Positions 1 through 7,722 are shown, counted from the first letter of the stretch. The stretch is 23,265 nt of DNA from an uncultured Collinsella sp. (GCA_902493985.1 CABURR010000034.1:1-23265); one strand, 5' to 3'. The notes: generated by a model from the sequence alone, not told the origin. Program-made: numbers and translations.

Positions 1-71
1 GGACAGGACCACCTTTGCCGCCGAGACCTTGAACTGCCTGTCGTATCGCTTTCTTCTTTGGGTCATCTTGA

Positions 72-96
72 ACACCTTTCGCTCTTAACTAGGTGT
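72..96. repeat. Small inverted repeat before the transposase start
   Basis: ACACCT at 72-77 is complementary to AGGTGT at 91-96 with a 13-base loop. It lies about 30 bases before the transposase ATG. In insertion sequences such leader hairpins can limit transcription or translation entering from outside, but six base pairs is weak and may be chance. Confidence 0.25.
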
Positions 97-126
97 CCAA
101 TTCATCATACCCACTCCAGAGTCCGC

Positions 127-1338
127 ATGACATACAGTAGAGCCGTAGTAGAGAGGGCCGGGGAGCTACGCCGCTCCGGGCTCTCTTGCAGGGAGGTAGC
201 CCGGGAGCTCGACGGGCCGAGCAAGAGCGCTGTCGCGCGCTGGACGGGGGCCGGGGCCGCGGGCGGAACCGTCGGGAGGGCGGTCGCGAAGATGGATCTG
301 CCGAAGGTCGTCGGGGACGGTCCGGTGTACCCCGACATCGACCCGGACGACAAGGACGCGCTGATAGAGCGCCTCGTCCTGGAGAACGCCGTCCTCAGGG
401 CGGTGAACGACGTTTTAAAAGCCGCGAGCCTCGACGGGATGTCGAACAGGGAGAAGACCCTGGTGATAGACCGCCTGAGGCCGTGCGGGAAGTGGTCCTT
501 GAGAGAACTCACGAGTTCCTTGGGGATATCAAAGAGCTCCTATGAGTACCAGCGCCGCGCGATCGCGAGGCCCGACCGGCTCGCGCCCCTGCGCGCGCTC
601 GTGCGCAGGATCTTCACCGAGGACGGCGAGGGGGCGCGGGGGTATCGCTTCGTGACGGCGCGCCTGCGCGAGCTCGACGAGCCCGTGCGCGCCTCGGAGA
701 AGGTCGTCCTCCGCATCATGCGCGAGGAGGGCCTGGTCCCCAGGTGGATGAGGAGGAAGAGGAGGCCCTACAGCTCCTATGCGGGCGAGCCGACGCCGGC
801 CCCGCCGAACCTCGTGCGCCGCGACTTCCGCTCGGCCCTGCCGAACTTCCTGTGGCTCACCGACATCACCGAGTTCAGGCTGCCCTCCGGCAGGAAGGTC
901 TACCTGTCGGCCATCAGGGACTGCTTCGACTCCTCGGTCGTGGCGTGGAGGGCCGGCGAGAGACCGGACGCCGCGCTCGCCAACTCGACGCTCGAGGACG
1001 CCTGCGCGCTGCTCGCGCCCGGCGAGCGCCCCGTCATCCACTCCGACCGCGGCGGGCACTACCGCTGGCCCGGCTGGATCTCGATCTGCGAGGGGCACGG
1101 CCTCGCCAGGAGCATGTCCGCCAAGGGCTGCAGCCCGGACAACGCGGCGATGGAGGGCTTCTTCGGCCTGCTCAAGAAGGAGTTCTGGCACGGCAGGGAC
1201 TGGTCGGGCTGGACCCCCGCCCGCTTCATCGAGGAGCTCGGGGGCTGGATCGGCCGGTACAATACGGAGAGGCGCAGCGATGCGCTCGGCGGCCGCACGC
1301 CGGCCGAGTTCCGCGCCGCGCTGGGAAGGGCCGCGTAA
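127..1338 (+). CDS. IS3-family transposase, OrfA and OrfB in one reading frame
   Basis: The transposase cuts and joins the element ends through an RNase H-like DDE core. The 403-residue protein has an N-terminal helix-turn-helix (about residues 1-40), a short leucine-zipper-like stretch near residues 78-95, then the HTH_21-like region and the integrase core. The catalytic residues are D246 (LTDIT), D307 (HSDRGG) and E343 (NAAMEG), giving D-60-D-35-E, exactly the IS3-family spacing. IS3 elements usually make this protein by a -1 frameshift between orfA and orfB; here both parts are in one open frame, so no frameshift is needed. The open frame continues upstream to a TTG at 58, but the ATG at 127 gives a protein that begins directly at the HTH. 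No good ribosome binding site precedes it. Arginine is often AGG, unlike the flanking genes. The gene looks intact and possibly active. Confidence 0.9.
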   Translation: MTYSRAVVERAGELRRSGLSCREVARELDGPSKSAVARWTGAGAAGGTVGRAVAKMDLPKVVGDGPVYPDIDPDDKDALIERLVLENAVLRAVNDVLKAASLDGMSNREKTLVIDRLRPCGKWSLRELTSSLGISKSSYEYQRRAIARPDRLAPLRALVRRIFTEDGEGARGYRFVTARLRELDEPVRASEKVVLRIMREEGLVPRWMRRKRRPYSSYAGEPTPAPPNLVRRDFRSALPNFLWLTDITEFRLPSGRKVYLSAIRDCFDSSVVAWRAGERPDAALANSTLEDACALLAPGERPVIHSDRGGHYRWPGWISICEGHGLARSMSAKGCSPDNAAMEGFFGLLKKEFWHGRDWSGWTPARFIEELGGWIGRYNTERRSDALGGRTPAEFRAALGRAA

Positions 1339-1350
1339 CGGTCCAAGAAA

Positions 1351-1531
1351 TCGTCCGCAGTCCCAAACCACGTCCCAGAATCAGCCCCCAAAGTGGGACG
1401 CACTTTCCCAACGAGCCTCAACCGGAAAATACATCCCGGAATCCAGCTGAATAGTGGGACACACTTTCCCAATCGGGTCCCAAGCGGAAACTGCATCCCA
1501 TTCCAGACAAGAATTCCGGGACACACTTTCC
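1351..1531. repeat. Array of alternating inverted 14-15-bp arms, period 61-62 bp
   Basis: Forward arms of the form GGGACRCACTTTCC start at 1395, 1456 and 1518, a period of 61-62 bp. Reverse-oriented arms of the form GGAAANNRCATCCC start at 1424 and 1486, and a diverged one lies at 1363-1376 (AAACCACGTCCC core). Forward and reverse arms therefore alternate every 29-32 bp. Each forward/reverse pair makes an imperfect hairpin; many mismatches are C-A or A-C on this strand, which become G-U or U-G pairs in RNA from the minus strand, the strand of the upstream sulfatase gene. The same arms with the same spacing recur at 23183-23259. The array abuts the insertion sequence on its left. Function unknown. 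Confidence 0.7.
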
Positions 1532-1540
1532 GCAAACAAA

Positions 1541-1563
1541 GAAGGCCACATAACGTGGCCTTC
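1541..1563 (-). terminator. Terminator hairpin, distal copy, after the sulfatase gene
   Basis: GAAGGCCAC (1541-1549) pairs perfectly with GTGGCCTTC (1555-1563) around a 5-base loop. Read on the minus strand it is followed by TTTGTTTG. It lies about 210 bp downstream of the sulfatase stop codon and is a near copy of the hairpin at 1669-1691. Confidence 0.65.
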
Positions 1564-1617
1564 AACTTATATATGTTCGGCGATACACCCAAGACAAGCC
1601 ACGCCCCAACATCAGGG

Positions 1618-1747
1618 CGTCTGTCCAGGCGGAGGCATATAAGGTTCATCGCGAGTTCCGCACGCAAAGAAGGCCACTTAATGTGGCCTTCGTCTTGCGC
1701 AGGACTGTCCGAGCAGGGAACCTTATATGCCTCCGCCTGGACAGACG
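1618..1747. repeat. 130-bp element with 30-bp perfect terminal inverted repeats (MITE-like)
   Basis: Positions 1618-1647 are an exact reverse complement of 1718-1747, beginning CGTCTGTCCAGGCGGAGG. The 70 bp between them hold a terminator hairpin (1669-1691). There is no coding capacity, and no clear target-site duplication flanks it. A short non-autonomous mobile element is one reading; a very long 3' stem on the sulfatase mRNA is the other. It ends 27 bp from the sulfatase stop codon. Confidence 0.6.
1669..1691 (-). terminator. Terminator hairpin, proximal copy, after the sulfatase gene
   Basis: GAAGGCCAC (1669-1677) pairs perfectly with GTGGCCTTC (1683-1691), loop of five bases, followed on the minus strand by TTTGCG. 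The 36 bp from 1656 to 1691 match 1528-1563 at 32 positions, so the terminator has been duplicated at an offset of 128 bp. Confidence 0.65.
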
Positions 1748-1774
1748 TTTCAGTTGTGGCTCAGCAGCTAGCAG

Positions 1775-4075
1775 CTACTTGATCTTGGTCGTACCCGGTG
1801 CCAGGTTGGGGTCGGTCTCGTTGGCCTCGGTCTGGAAGTGCTCGGTGTAGACGTTCTTGCCGTCGCGGAACATCTCGTAGTACTGCATCTTGGCGTAATC
1901 CTCGCGCGCCTTGGTGGCGGCTGCTGCGGCGGCGTCGTCACCGGTGACGTTGGAGGAGAGCGCCCAGCGCAGGCTGGCGTCCTCGTAGCCGACCGAGTTG
2001 ATGGCGGGCAGCGACTCGCGCAGCGTCATGTGCGCTTTCTGGTAGTCGGTCAGCGGTGCGCCGATCAGCTGCATCAGCTGGGTGGACAGATAGTTAGTGG
2101 ACAGGTCGTCGACCTCACTCGTCTGGTTGCAACCGGCAACGTCGTAGTTAGCCCAGATGATGTAGTCGGTCTGCCACAGGCGCTCCTGATGCGTAGCGTC
2201 GTCCTCGCCGGTAAACCACTTATCGTTGAACTTGGACGGGAAGAACGGCTGGTGATCGCCCCAGAACACCACGACCACCTTGCGGTCGAGCTTGCTCAGG
2301 GCGTTGAGGAAGTAGCGCAGCGCCTGATCGGACTGCTCGATGCACGAGACATACTCGTCGACATCGGACAGCGTGCCGTCCTCGACGGTCTTGGTGTCCA
2401 GGTCGGTCGTGTCGATGTTGAGATGCATCTGCTTGTCGACCGGCAGCAGGCCCGTATCGTAGCCCGAGTGGTTCTGCATGGTTACGTCGAAGATAAACTG
2501 CGGATCGGCGTTCTGGTCGAGCAGCTCAAGAATCTTGTCGTAGGTCGCCTGGTCGGTCACCATACCGCGCAGGGTGTCGGCTCCCTGGAAGTCGTTGATG
2601 GACAGGAACCGGTCAAAGCCAAAGTCCTTGTACACGTTCTCGCGGTTCCAGTTGGTTGCGTGGTTGGGGTGCATGGCCGTGGTGGAATATCCGAGCGACT
2701 TGAACTGCTCTGCCAGGTTCCCGGTCGTTTCCATGTTGTAGATGGTGTAGGGGTACACGCCCGAGCCAAGGTTGGCCATGGAGTTGCCGGTCATAAACTC
2801 AAACTCGGTATTGGCGGTGCCGCCGCCGTAGGCGCTCACGTAGAGCTTGCCGCGGCTGAGGCAGTTGGACAGGTTCTTAAAGTACTGCGGGCCCTCGTAG
2901 CCGGCGCGCATGTTCTGGTAGATCGAAAGATCCGAGAAGGTCTCGTTCATGATGGCGATGACCGTGGGCTTCTCGCTATCGAACTGCTCCTTTGCGGCGG
3001 CGCGCTCGTCGCTCTTGGCCGCGTCGGACTTGTCGTAGGCCTTGGCGTACTTTTTGAGCGTGGCCTTGGCATCGTCGACGGAGTAGTCGGCGGGTTTTGG
3101 CGGCTTGATGGACTGCGCTGCGCTAATGAAAGCGGGCAGGTAGCCCTCGCGCCAGTAGCTCTCGAGCGGGCGCCAGGTGTAGACGGTGATGCCGAGGGTG
3201 TTGTAGTAGTCGATGAGCGTGACGTGCGCGGTCACGCCGCCCAGGCACAGCACGGCGACGAGCAGGTTGGTGAGCAGCATGCGCTTGGCGTTGGCGGCGC
3301 CCTTCTGACGGTGCGGTGCCACCAGGCCGGCGTACTCGCATAGCAGCATGGCGATGGCGGTAAAGCCCATGGACAGCACGCAGAACAGTGAGATCGAGAA
3401 GGTGTAGCCGGTGCCGGCGACCGCGGCGGCGGTGGAGATGGCCGAAAGGTCGCCCGGCTGGATGGGCATGGATTTAAACGTGATGACGAAGAACTCGGCA
3501 ATGCCCAGGACAAAGAGGGCAAAGGCCAAGACCGCGGGGGCTGCGCCGTGGCGCTGGAATAGGAAGAACAGGCCGGTCATGAGCACGGTGATGATGGCCC
3601 ACTCGAGCAGGATGCATAGGGGGTAGACCCAGGTAAAGTCGTGGTTGGACGAGACCTCCATGCCCAGCAGCGCAAAGACGCCGGCGAGCAGCAGGCACAG
3701 GACGGCGGCGACGAGCGGTTTGCCAACAAAGGCGCCGCGCAGGCGGGCGAGCTTACCGGTGGGGGCGGGGGCGTCGGGCCCGGCGAACGCAAAGACGCGC
3801 GGGGCGATGCGGTCGCGGGCGATACTGGCCCAGGCGCAGCCGGTGAGGATGGCATTGGTCAGGATGAGCATCACAAAGGCGAGCGGCTCGTTTTGGGCGA
3901 CGAGGCCAATGGCGCCCCAGACGGTCAAAAAGACCTGGAACAGGCCGAAGGCGACGCTCCACCCAAGAGCGCTTTTGGCAACGGTGCCCGACTGAGCGCG
4001 AATGGCCTTGGCCTCGCGCAAGACAAGGTAGACGGTCGCCGCAAGACCGACGAGCGAGATGGCGGCAGCGAACAT
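1775..4075 (-). CDS. LTA synthase-family membrane sulfatase (phosphoglycerol transferase)
   Basis: Enzymes of this family move glycerol phosphate from phosphatidylglycerol onto a glycolipid-anchored polymer on the outer face of the membrane. The 766-residue protein starts with several hydrophobic helices (about residues 1-310), then a linker and an extracellular sulfatase domain (about 370-690). Key residues match those of staphylococcal LtaS: E378 in NETF as metal ligand, T420 in GGGTANTEF as the likely nucleophile, and D607-H608 in WGDHQP as metal ligands. The spacing of E to T (42) and T to D (187) is close to LtaS. The C-terminal tail of about 70 residues is outside the domain. The ATG at 4075 was chosen over a GTG five codons earlier because GAGGA sits eight bases before the ATG. 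It stands alone, diverging from the nitroreductase. The polymer it makes (LTA or another glycerol-phosphate glycan) cannot be told. Confidence 0.88.
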   Translation of the reverse strand: MFAAAISLVGLAATVYLVLREAKAIRAQSGTVAKSALGWSVAFGLFQVFLTVWGAIGLVAQNEPLAFVMLILTNAILTGCAWASIARDRIAPRVFAFAGPDAPAPTGKLARLRGAFVGKPLVAAVLCLLLAGVFALLGMEVSSNHDFTWVYPLCILLEWAIITVLMTGLFFLFQRHGAAPAVLAFALFVLGIAEFFVITFKSMPIQPGDLSAISTAAAVAGTGYTFSISLFCVLSMGFTAIAMLLCEYAGLVAPHRQKGAANAKRMLLTNLLVAVLCLGGVTAHVTLIDYYNTLGITVYTWRPLESYWREGYLPAFISAAQSIKPPKPADYSVDDAKATLKKYAKAYDKSDAAKSDERAAAKEQFDSEKPTVIAIMNETFSDLSIYQNMRAGYEGPQYFKNLSNCLSRGKLYVSAYGGGTANTEFEFMTGNSMANLGSGVYPYTIYNMETTGNLAEQFKSLGYSTTAMHPNHATNWNRENVYKDFGFDRFLSINDFQGADTLRGMVTDQATYDKILELLDQNADPQFIFDVTMQNHSGYDTGLLPVDKQMHLNIDTTDLDTKTVEDGTLSDVDEYVSCIEQSDQALRYFLNALSKLDRKVVVVFWGDHQPFFPSKFNDKWFTGEDDATHQERLWQTDYIIWANYDVAGCNQTSEVDDLSTNYLSTQLMQLIGAPLTDYQKAHMTLRESLPAINSVGYEDASLRWALSSNVTGDDAAAAAATKAREDYAKMQYYEMFRDGKNVYTEHFQTEANETDPNLAPGTTKIK

Positions 4076-4288
4076 GCTGAGACTCCTCACAAACTAAAAC
4101 GTACGAAAGCGGGGGTTTACCCGATTGTTACCAAGATATGCGCTGCAATTGGTGTCTGCGCACAACAACCAGCCATATTAACGCGCACGTGTGACGGTGT
4201 GGCGCAATGTAGTGGCGACCTGCGCGATAATGGACGGGAATTACACGGAAACGTAAAGGCTTCTTAAAGAATTGGCGAGGATGAGGCG

Positions 4289-5158
4289 ATGAACGAACGG
4301 GCTTGTATGACGAGTGCGGGTGACGTGGACGCTGGCATGGACGCGGGCGGCTATCCGGTCGAGACGACGGGCAATGCGGTGCTGGACACGTTGGAGCACC
4401 GTTCCTCCACGCGTGTCTTTGCGCGTGATGACGACGACCGTCCCGTGGCGGTGACCGACGAGCAGCGGGCGGCAATTTTGCATGCGGCGAGTCGCGCGCC
4501 GTCGGCGGGCGCCATGATGATGTATTCCATCGTGAGCATTCGCGAGCAGGCTACGCTGGATCGTCTGGCCGACCTGTGCGACCACCAGCCCATGATCGCC
4601 AAGGCGCCCTGGGCACTTATATTTGTGGTCGACTATGCCAAGTGGATCGATCTGTTTGAGCACGTGGGCTGCTTTGAGCCCGAGTTTGTCGAGCGCACGG
4701 GCAAGGCGCCCCGCCGTGCACCGGGTTTGGGTGACTTTGCCATCGCGGCCCAGGACGCCGTGATCGCTGCGCAAAACGCCGTGGTCGCCGCCGAGGCCCT
4801 GGGCCTGGGGAGCTGCTACATCGGTGATATCGTCGAGAATGCCGAGGAAGTGGCCGAGCTGCTCGATCTGCCTCCGTATACCATGCCGCTGTCGATGCTC
4901 ATCATCGGCACGCCCCGTAAGGAGCGTCCGGCCATTGCGCATCCCGTGGTGAACCTGGTGCACGAGGAGCGCTACTGCCGCGCCGATGCTGCGACTATGG
5001 ACGCGCAGGTGGCCGAGATGGACGCGATGTTCCGTCCGCATGCCCGCGTGGTGGGGGAGCGCGTCGTGGACATCTATACCCGCAAGCACACGAGTCCCTT
5101 TATGGCCGAGATGAGCCGCTCCATGGAGTGGTGGTTCAAAAATTGGCTCGGAAAATGA
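4289..5158 (+). CDS. Nitroreductase-family FMN-dependent NAD(P)H oxidoreductase
   Basis: Proteins of this fold are homodimeric flavoproteins in the cytoplasm that pass two electrons from NAD(P)H to nitro compounds, quinones or flavins. The 289-residue protein shows the FMN phosphate motif HRSSTRVF (residues 37-44), the APSAGAMMMY segment (70-79) that lines the flavin, and GLGSCYIGD (172-180) near the C-terminal half of the fold. The first 28 residues lie outside the domain. A C-terminal extension of about 60 residues after the fold ends in RSMEWWFKNWLGK. The ATG at 4289 follows GGCGAGGATGAGG; an in-frame ATG at 4307 is the alternative and would trim six residues. It diverges from the sulfatase gene over 213 bp in which no convincing promoter was found (GATAAT at 4226-4231 is a weak -10). 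Real substrate unknown. Confidence 0.88.
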   Translation: MNERACMTSAGDVDAGMDAGGYPVETTGNAVLDTLEHRSSTRVFARDDDDRPVAVTDEQRAAILHAASRAPSAGAMMMYSIVSIREQATLDRLADLCDHQPMIAKAPWALIFVVDYAKWIDLFEHVGCFEPEFVERTGKAPRRAPGLGDFAIAAQDAVIAAQNAVVAAEALGLGSCYIGDIVENAEEVAELLDLPPYTMPLSMLIIGTPRKERPAIAHPVVNLVHEERYCRADAATMDAQVAEMDAMFRPHARVVGERVVDIYTRKHTSPFMAEMSRSMEWWFKNWLGK

Positions 5159-5159
5159 C

Positions 5160-5195
5160 GGATGCGACAAAGAGACAGTCCCTTTGTCACATTCC
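5160..5195. repeat. GATGCGACAAAG dyad repeat
   Basis: An imperfect dyad: GATGCGACAAAG (5161-5172) faces CTTTGTCACATTC (5182-5194), with AGACAGTCC between. It follows the nitroreductase stop codon by two bases and may end its transcript, though no U-run follows. The same core sequence forms a better hairpin at 18530-18562. Confidence 0.5.
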
Positions 5196-5276
5196 ATATC
5201 GCCGAGGTGGCTTAAAGGCCGTATAAATGTTTATCTAGCTGGGAAAACAGTGCCATTCAAACATGGGCCGATTACC

Positions 5277-5282
5277 TATAAT
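5277..5282 (+). promoter_or_regulatory. Likely -10 element for kup
   Basis: A consensus TATAAT at 5277-5282 lies 35 bases before the kup start codon, which would give a leader of about 29 bases. No good -35 hexamer is seen 16-18 bp upstream (the best is CATTCA at 5254-5259), so the promoter may need an activator. Confidence 0.45.
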
Positions 5283-5317
5283 TCCTTCGAACATTAAAGT
5301 TGGGAGGAAACCGGCTT

Positions 5318-7345
5318 ATGGAACAAAAGGCCAAGGAGGCAGCTTCGCACGCTGCGATTCCTGTGAGCATCTCGGCGATGCTCGTCACGCTGGGCGTGGT
5401 GTACGGCGATATCGGCACCAGCCCTATGTATGTAACCAAGGCGCTCGTTGCCGGCAACGGCGGCATCGGAAGCGTCACGGAGGAGTTCGTGCTCGGCGCG
5501 CTCTCCCTTGTCGTGTGGACGGTCACGCTGCTGACCACCATCAAGTATGTGCTCATCTCGCTGCGCGCCGATAACCATGGTGAGGGCGGCATCTTTGCCC
5601 TGTACAGCCTGGTCAAGCGCTGCGGCAAGTGGCTTATCATCCCCGCCATGCTGGGTGGCGCCGCGCTGCTCGCCGACGGCATCCTGACACCTGCCGTTAC
5701 CGTTACCACGGCCATCGAGGGCCTGCGCACCATCCCGGCGGTCCATGCCGTGCTGGGCGATGACCAGGGCCGCGTCGTCGCCATTACGCTCGCCATCATC
5801 ATCGTGCTCTTCTTGGTACAGCGCATCGGTACGGCCAAGATCGGTCACGCCTTTGGCCCCATCATGACGCTGTGGTTCCTGTTCCTGGGCGGCACGGGTC
5901 TTTTCTTTGTTTTCCAGCACCCCGCCGTGCTGCTGTGCCTCAACCCGGTGCGCGGTATCGCCTTTTTGCTGAGCCCCAACAACCACGCGGGCATCATGAT
6001 TCTGGGCAGTTGCTTCCTCGCCACCACCGGTGCCGAGGCGCTCTACTCCGACATGGGCCACGTCGGCCGCGGCAACATCTACGCTACCTGGCCGTTCGTT
6101 AAGTGCTGCCTACTGCTTTCCTATATGGGCCAGGGCGCTTGGCTTATGAACAACGCTGCCAACCCCGAGCTCATGGGCATTGCCGACCTCAACCCGTTCT
6201 ACCAGATGCTCGCCCCGGGCCTGCGCCCGTTTGCCGTCGGCCTTTCCACCGTCGCGGCCATCATTGCCTCGCAGGCGCTCATCACCGGCGCATTCTCGCT
6301 GGTGTCCGAGGCCAGCCGTCTGGACCTTATGCCGCACATGCAGGTCTTCTACCCTGCCGAGACCAAGGGCCAGCTCTACATCCCCATGGTCAACAACGTC
6401 ATGCTTGTCGGCTGCGTCATCGTGGTGCTGCTGTTCCAGAACTCGGCGCATATGGAAGCCGCCTACGGCCTTGCCATTACGCTGACTATGATGTGCACCA
6501 CGTTGCTGCTCTTCTTCTACCTGCACGAGGAGCGCAAGCTCAAGGTCGCGCCGTGGATCTTTGCGGCCTTCTTCCTTTTGCTCGAAGGCTTCTTCTTCGT
6601 GAGCTCGCTCACCAAGTTCTTCCACGGCGGCTACTTCACCATCCTCATGGCCGCGCTCATCATGGGCATCATGGTGTGCTGGTACAACGGCACGGCGGTC
6701 GAGCAGCGCCAGTTTACGCTGCTGCCGCTGCGCAGCTACCTGCCGCAGCTCAAGCGCCTGCGCGACGACGACCGTTACGAGCGCATGAGCGACAACGTCG
6801 TGTACCTGACCAAGGACACCCATACCGACTACATCGACCGCGACATCGTCTACTCGATTTTGGACAAGCATCCCAAGCGCGCCCGCGCCTGGTGGTTTGT
6901 GAATGTCGAGACTATGGACGAACCGCACACCTTTGCCTATTCGGTCGAGACGTTCGGCACCGACTACGTGTTCCGCGTGCATCTGTACCTGGGCTACAAG
7001 ATCAACCAGCGCGTCAATGCCTACCTGCGTCAGGTTGTTCAGGACCTGGCTGCCACCGGCGAGCTGCCGCCGCAGACGCATGACTACTCGGTCTACAAGG
7101 ATCCGGGTAACATCGGCACGTTCAAGTTCGTCCTGATCCGTAAGCTTCTGGCGCCCGAAAGCGATGTGGAGCCCAGCGAGCGTACGGCCATCACGCTCAA
7201 GTACATCATTCGCCGCGCCGCCGGCACGCCCGCGCGTTGGTACGGCCTGGAGAACTCCAACGTGAGCTTTGAGTACGTGCCGCTGTTCACCAAGTTCAAG
7301 GCCGTGAACAAGATGCAGCGCCTGGCTCCCAACGAGCGGCCGTAG
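5318..7345 (+). CDS. kup: Potassium uptake protein Kup
   Basis: Kup proteins bring K+ into the cell together with protons. The 675-residue protein carries the family signature GVVYGDIGTSPMY at residues 26-38 in the first helix, about twelve hydrophobic helices up to residue 460, and a soluble C-terminal domain of about 210 residues, all typical in order and length (E. coli Kup has 622). The ATG at 5318 is chosen because GGGAGGA (5302-5308) lies nine bases before it; a frame-open TTG at 5300 would put the ribosome site inside the gene. The gene is followed by a small membrane protein on the same strand, a terminator, and then a KdpD/KdpE-type pair, so control by potassium or turgor is plausible (inference). 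Confidence 0.95.
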   Translation: MEQKAKEAASHAAIPVSISAMLVTLGVVYGDIGTSPMYVTKALVAGNGGIGSVTEEFVLGALSLVVWTVTLLTTIKYVLISLRADNHGEGGIFALYSLVKRCGKWLIIPAMLGGAALLADGILTPAVTVTTAIEGLRTIPAVHAVLGDDQGRVVAITLAIIIVLFLVQRIGTAKIGHAFGPIMTLWFLFLGGTGLFFVFQHPAVLLCLNPVRGIAFLLSPNNHAGIMILGSCFLATTGAEALYSDMGHVGRGNIYATWPFVKCCLLLSYMGQGAWLMNNAANPELMGIADLNPFYQMLAPGLRPFAVGLSTVAAIIASQALITGAFSLVSEASRLDLMPHMQVFYPAETKGQLYIPMVNNVMLVGCVIVVLLFQNSAHMEAAYGLAITLTMMCTTLLLFFYLHEERKLKVAPWIFAAFFLLLEGFFFVSSLTKFFHGGYFTILMAALIMGIMVCWYNGTAVEQRQFTLLPLRSYLPQLKRLRDDDRYERMSDNVVYLTKDTHTDYIDRDIVYSILDKHPKRARAWWFVNVETMDEPHTFAYSVETFGTDYVFRVHLYLGYKINQRVNAYLRQVVQDLAATGELPPQTHDYSVYKDPGNIGTFKFVLIRKLLAPESDVEPSERTAITLKYIIRRAAGTPARWYGLENSNVSFEYVPLFTKFKAVNKMQRLAPNERP

Positions 7346-7414
7346 TCGAAGCTCGAGGTTTGTCTGCGAACGGGCGGGCTTGTATTGACGGGGATTGAGT
7401 CCTGGGAGGAAACC

Positions 7415-7609
7415 ATGGATGCAAAGGTGCTTGACGGTTGCGATCTTGCGACCGAGCTGGTGCGTGAGATACGCGCCGATGCTGCCGAAGATCGGTTCTT
7501 TACGAATCGGGCCAACATGGACATGGCCGACCGCGTGATTTCGATCGTGGTGACGGTGCTTGTCGCGGCGTGCGTGTGCGCACTGCTCGCGCACGTGCTG
7601 TTTGTCTAA
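7415..7609 (+). CDS. Small single-span membrane protein downstream of kup
   Basis: A 64-residue protein with a charged N-terminal half (about residues 1-38) and one hydrophobic helix (about 40-62) running almost to its C-terminus. Its reality is supported by a strong ribosome site (GGGAGGA at 7404-7410, four bases before the ATG) that matches the one before kup, by its position 69 bp after kup on the same strand, and by the terminator just after it. No family is recognised. A small accessory subunit or regulator of Kup is possible by location only; no motif supports it. Confidence 0.7.
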   Translation: MDAKVLDGCDLATELVREIRADAAEDRFFTNRANMDMADRVISIVVTVLVAACVCALLAHVLFV

Positions 7610-7640
7610 CGTCCGCAGGTTGCAAAGGCTTTACACTTGG

Positions 7641-7700
7641 AACCACCACAAGGGGAAACCACCACAAAGGTGCCTGTCCCCTTTGTGGTGGTTTTTGTTT
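7641..7700 (+). terminator. Strong terminator after the kup unit, with a duplicated left arm
   Basis: AAACCACCACAAAGG (7656-7670) pairs perfectly over 15 bp with CCTTTGTGGTGGTTT (7680-7694), followed by TTGTTTTTG. Directly upstream a second copy of the left arm (AACCACCACAAGGGG, 7641-7655) could pair with the same right arm with one bulge. The kinase gene begins only 28 bp later and no promoter is seen in that gap, so some transcription of the kinase may come from readthrough. Confidence 0.8.
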
Positions 7701-7722
7701 TTGAGAGAGGGGCAGGACGCTG

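Larger units (their letters stand above)
1..1345 (+). mobile_element. IS3-family insertion sequence, left end at or just outside the window
   Basis: The element carries one intact DDE transposase gene and about 126 bp of leader. The right end is placed near 1345 for two reasons. The reverse complement there begins TGGAC, the usual TG start of IS3-family ends, and the window itself opens with GGACAGG, which would be the left end if the base before it is T. Also, the 61-bp-period repeat array to the right is recognisable from about 1351 onward but its next expected arm (about 1334) is replaced by transposase sequence. The terminal repeats match only over about five bases, so both ends are uncertain, and a target duplication cannot be tested because the left flank is missing. 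The element is GC-rich and uses AGG arginine codons far more than its neighbours, which suits an incoming element. Confidence 0.6.

Noticed and set aside
1351..1531. CRISPR array (period 61 bp is typical)
   Set aside because: The repeated parts are short inverted arms that vary from unit to unit and occur in both orientations; there is no constant direct repeat of 28-37 bp and no cas gene.
5196..5317. c-di-AMP or other riboswitch upstream of kup
   Set aside because: The leader after the TATAAT box is only about 29 bases and no conserved riboswitch core was seen in the 120 bp before kup.
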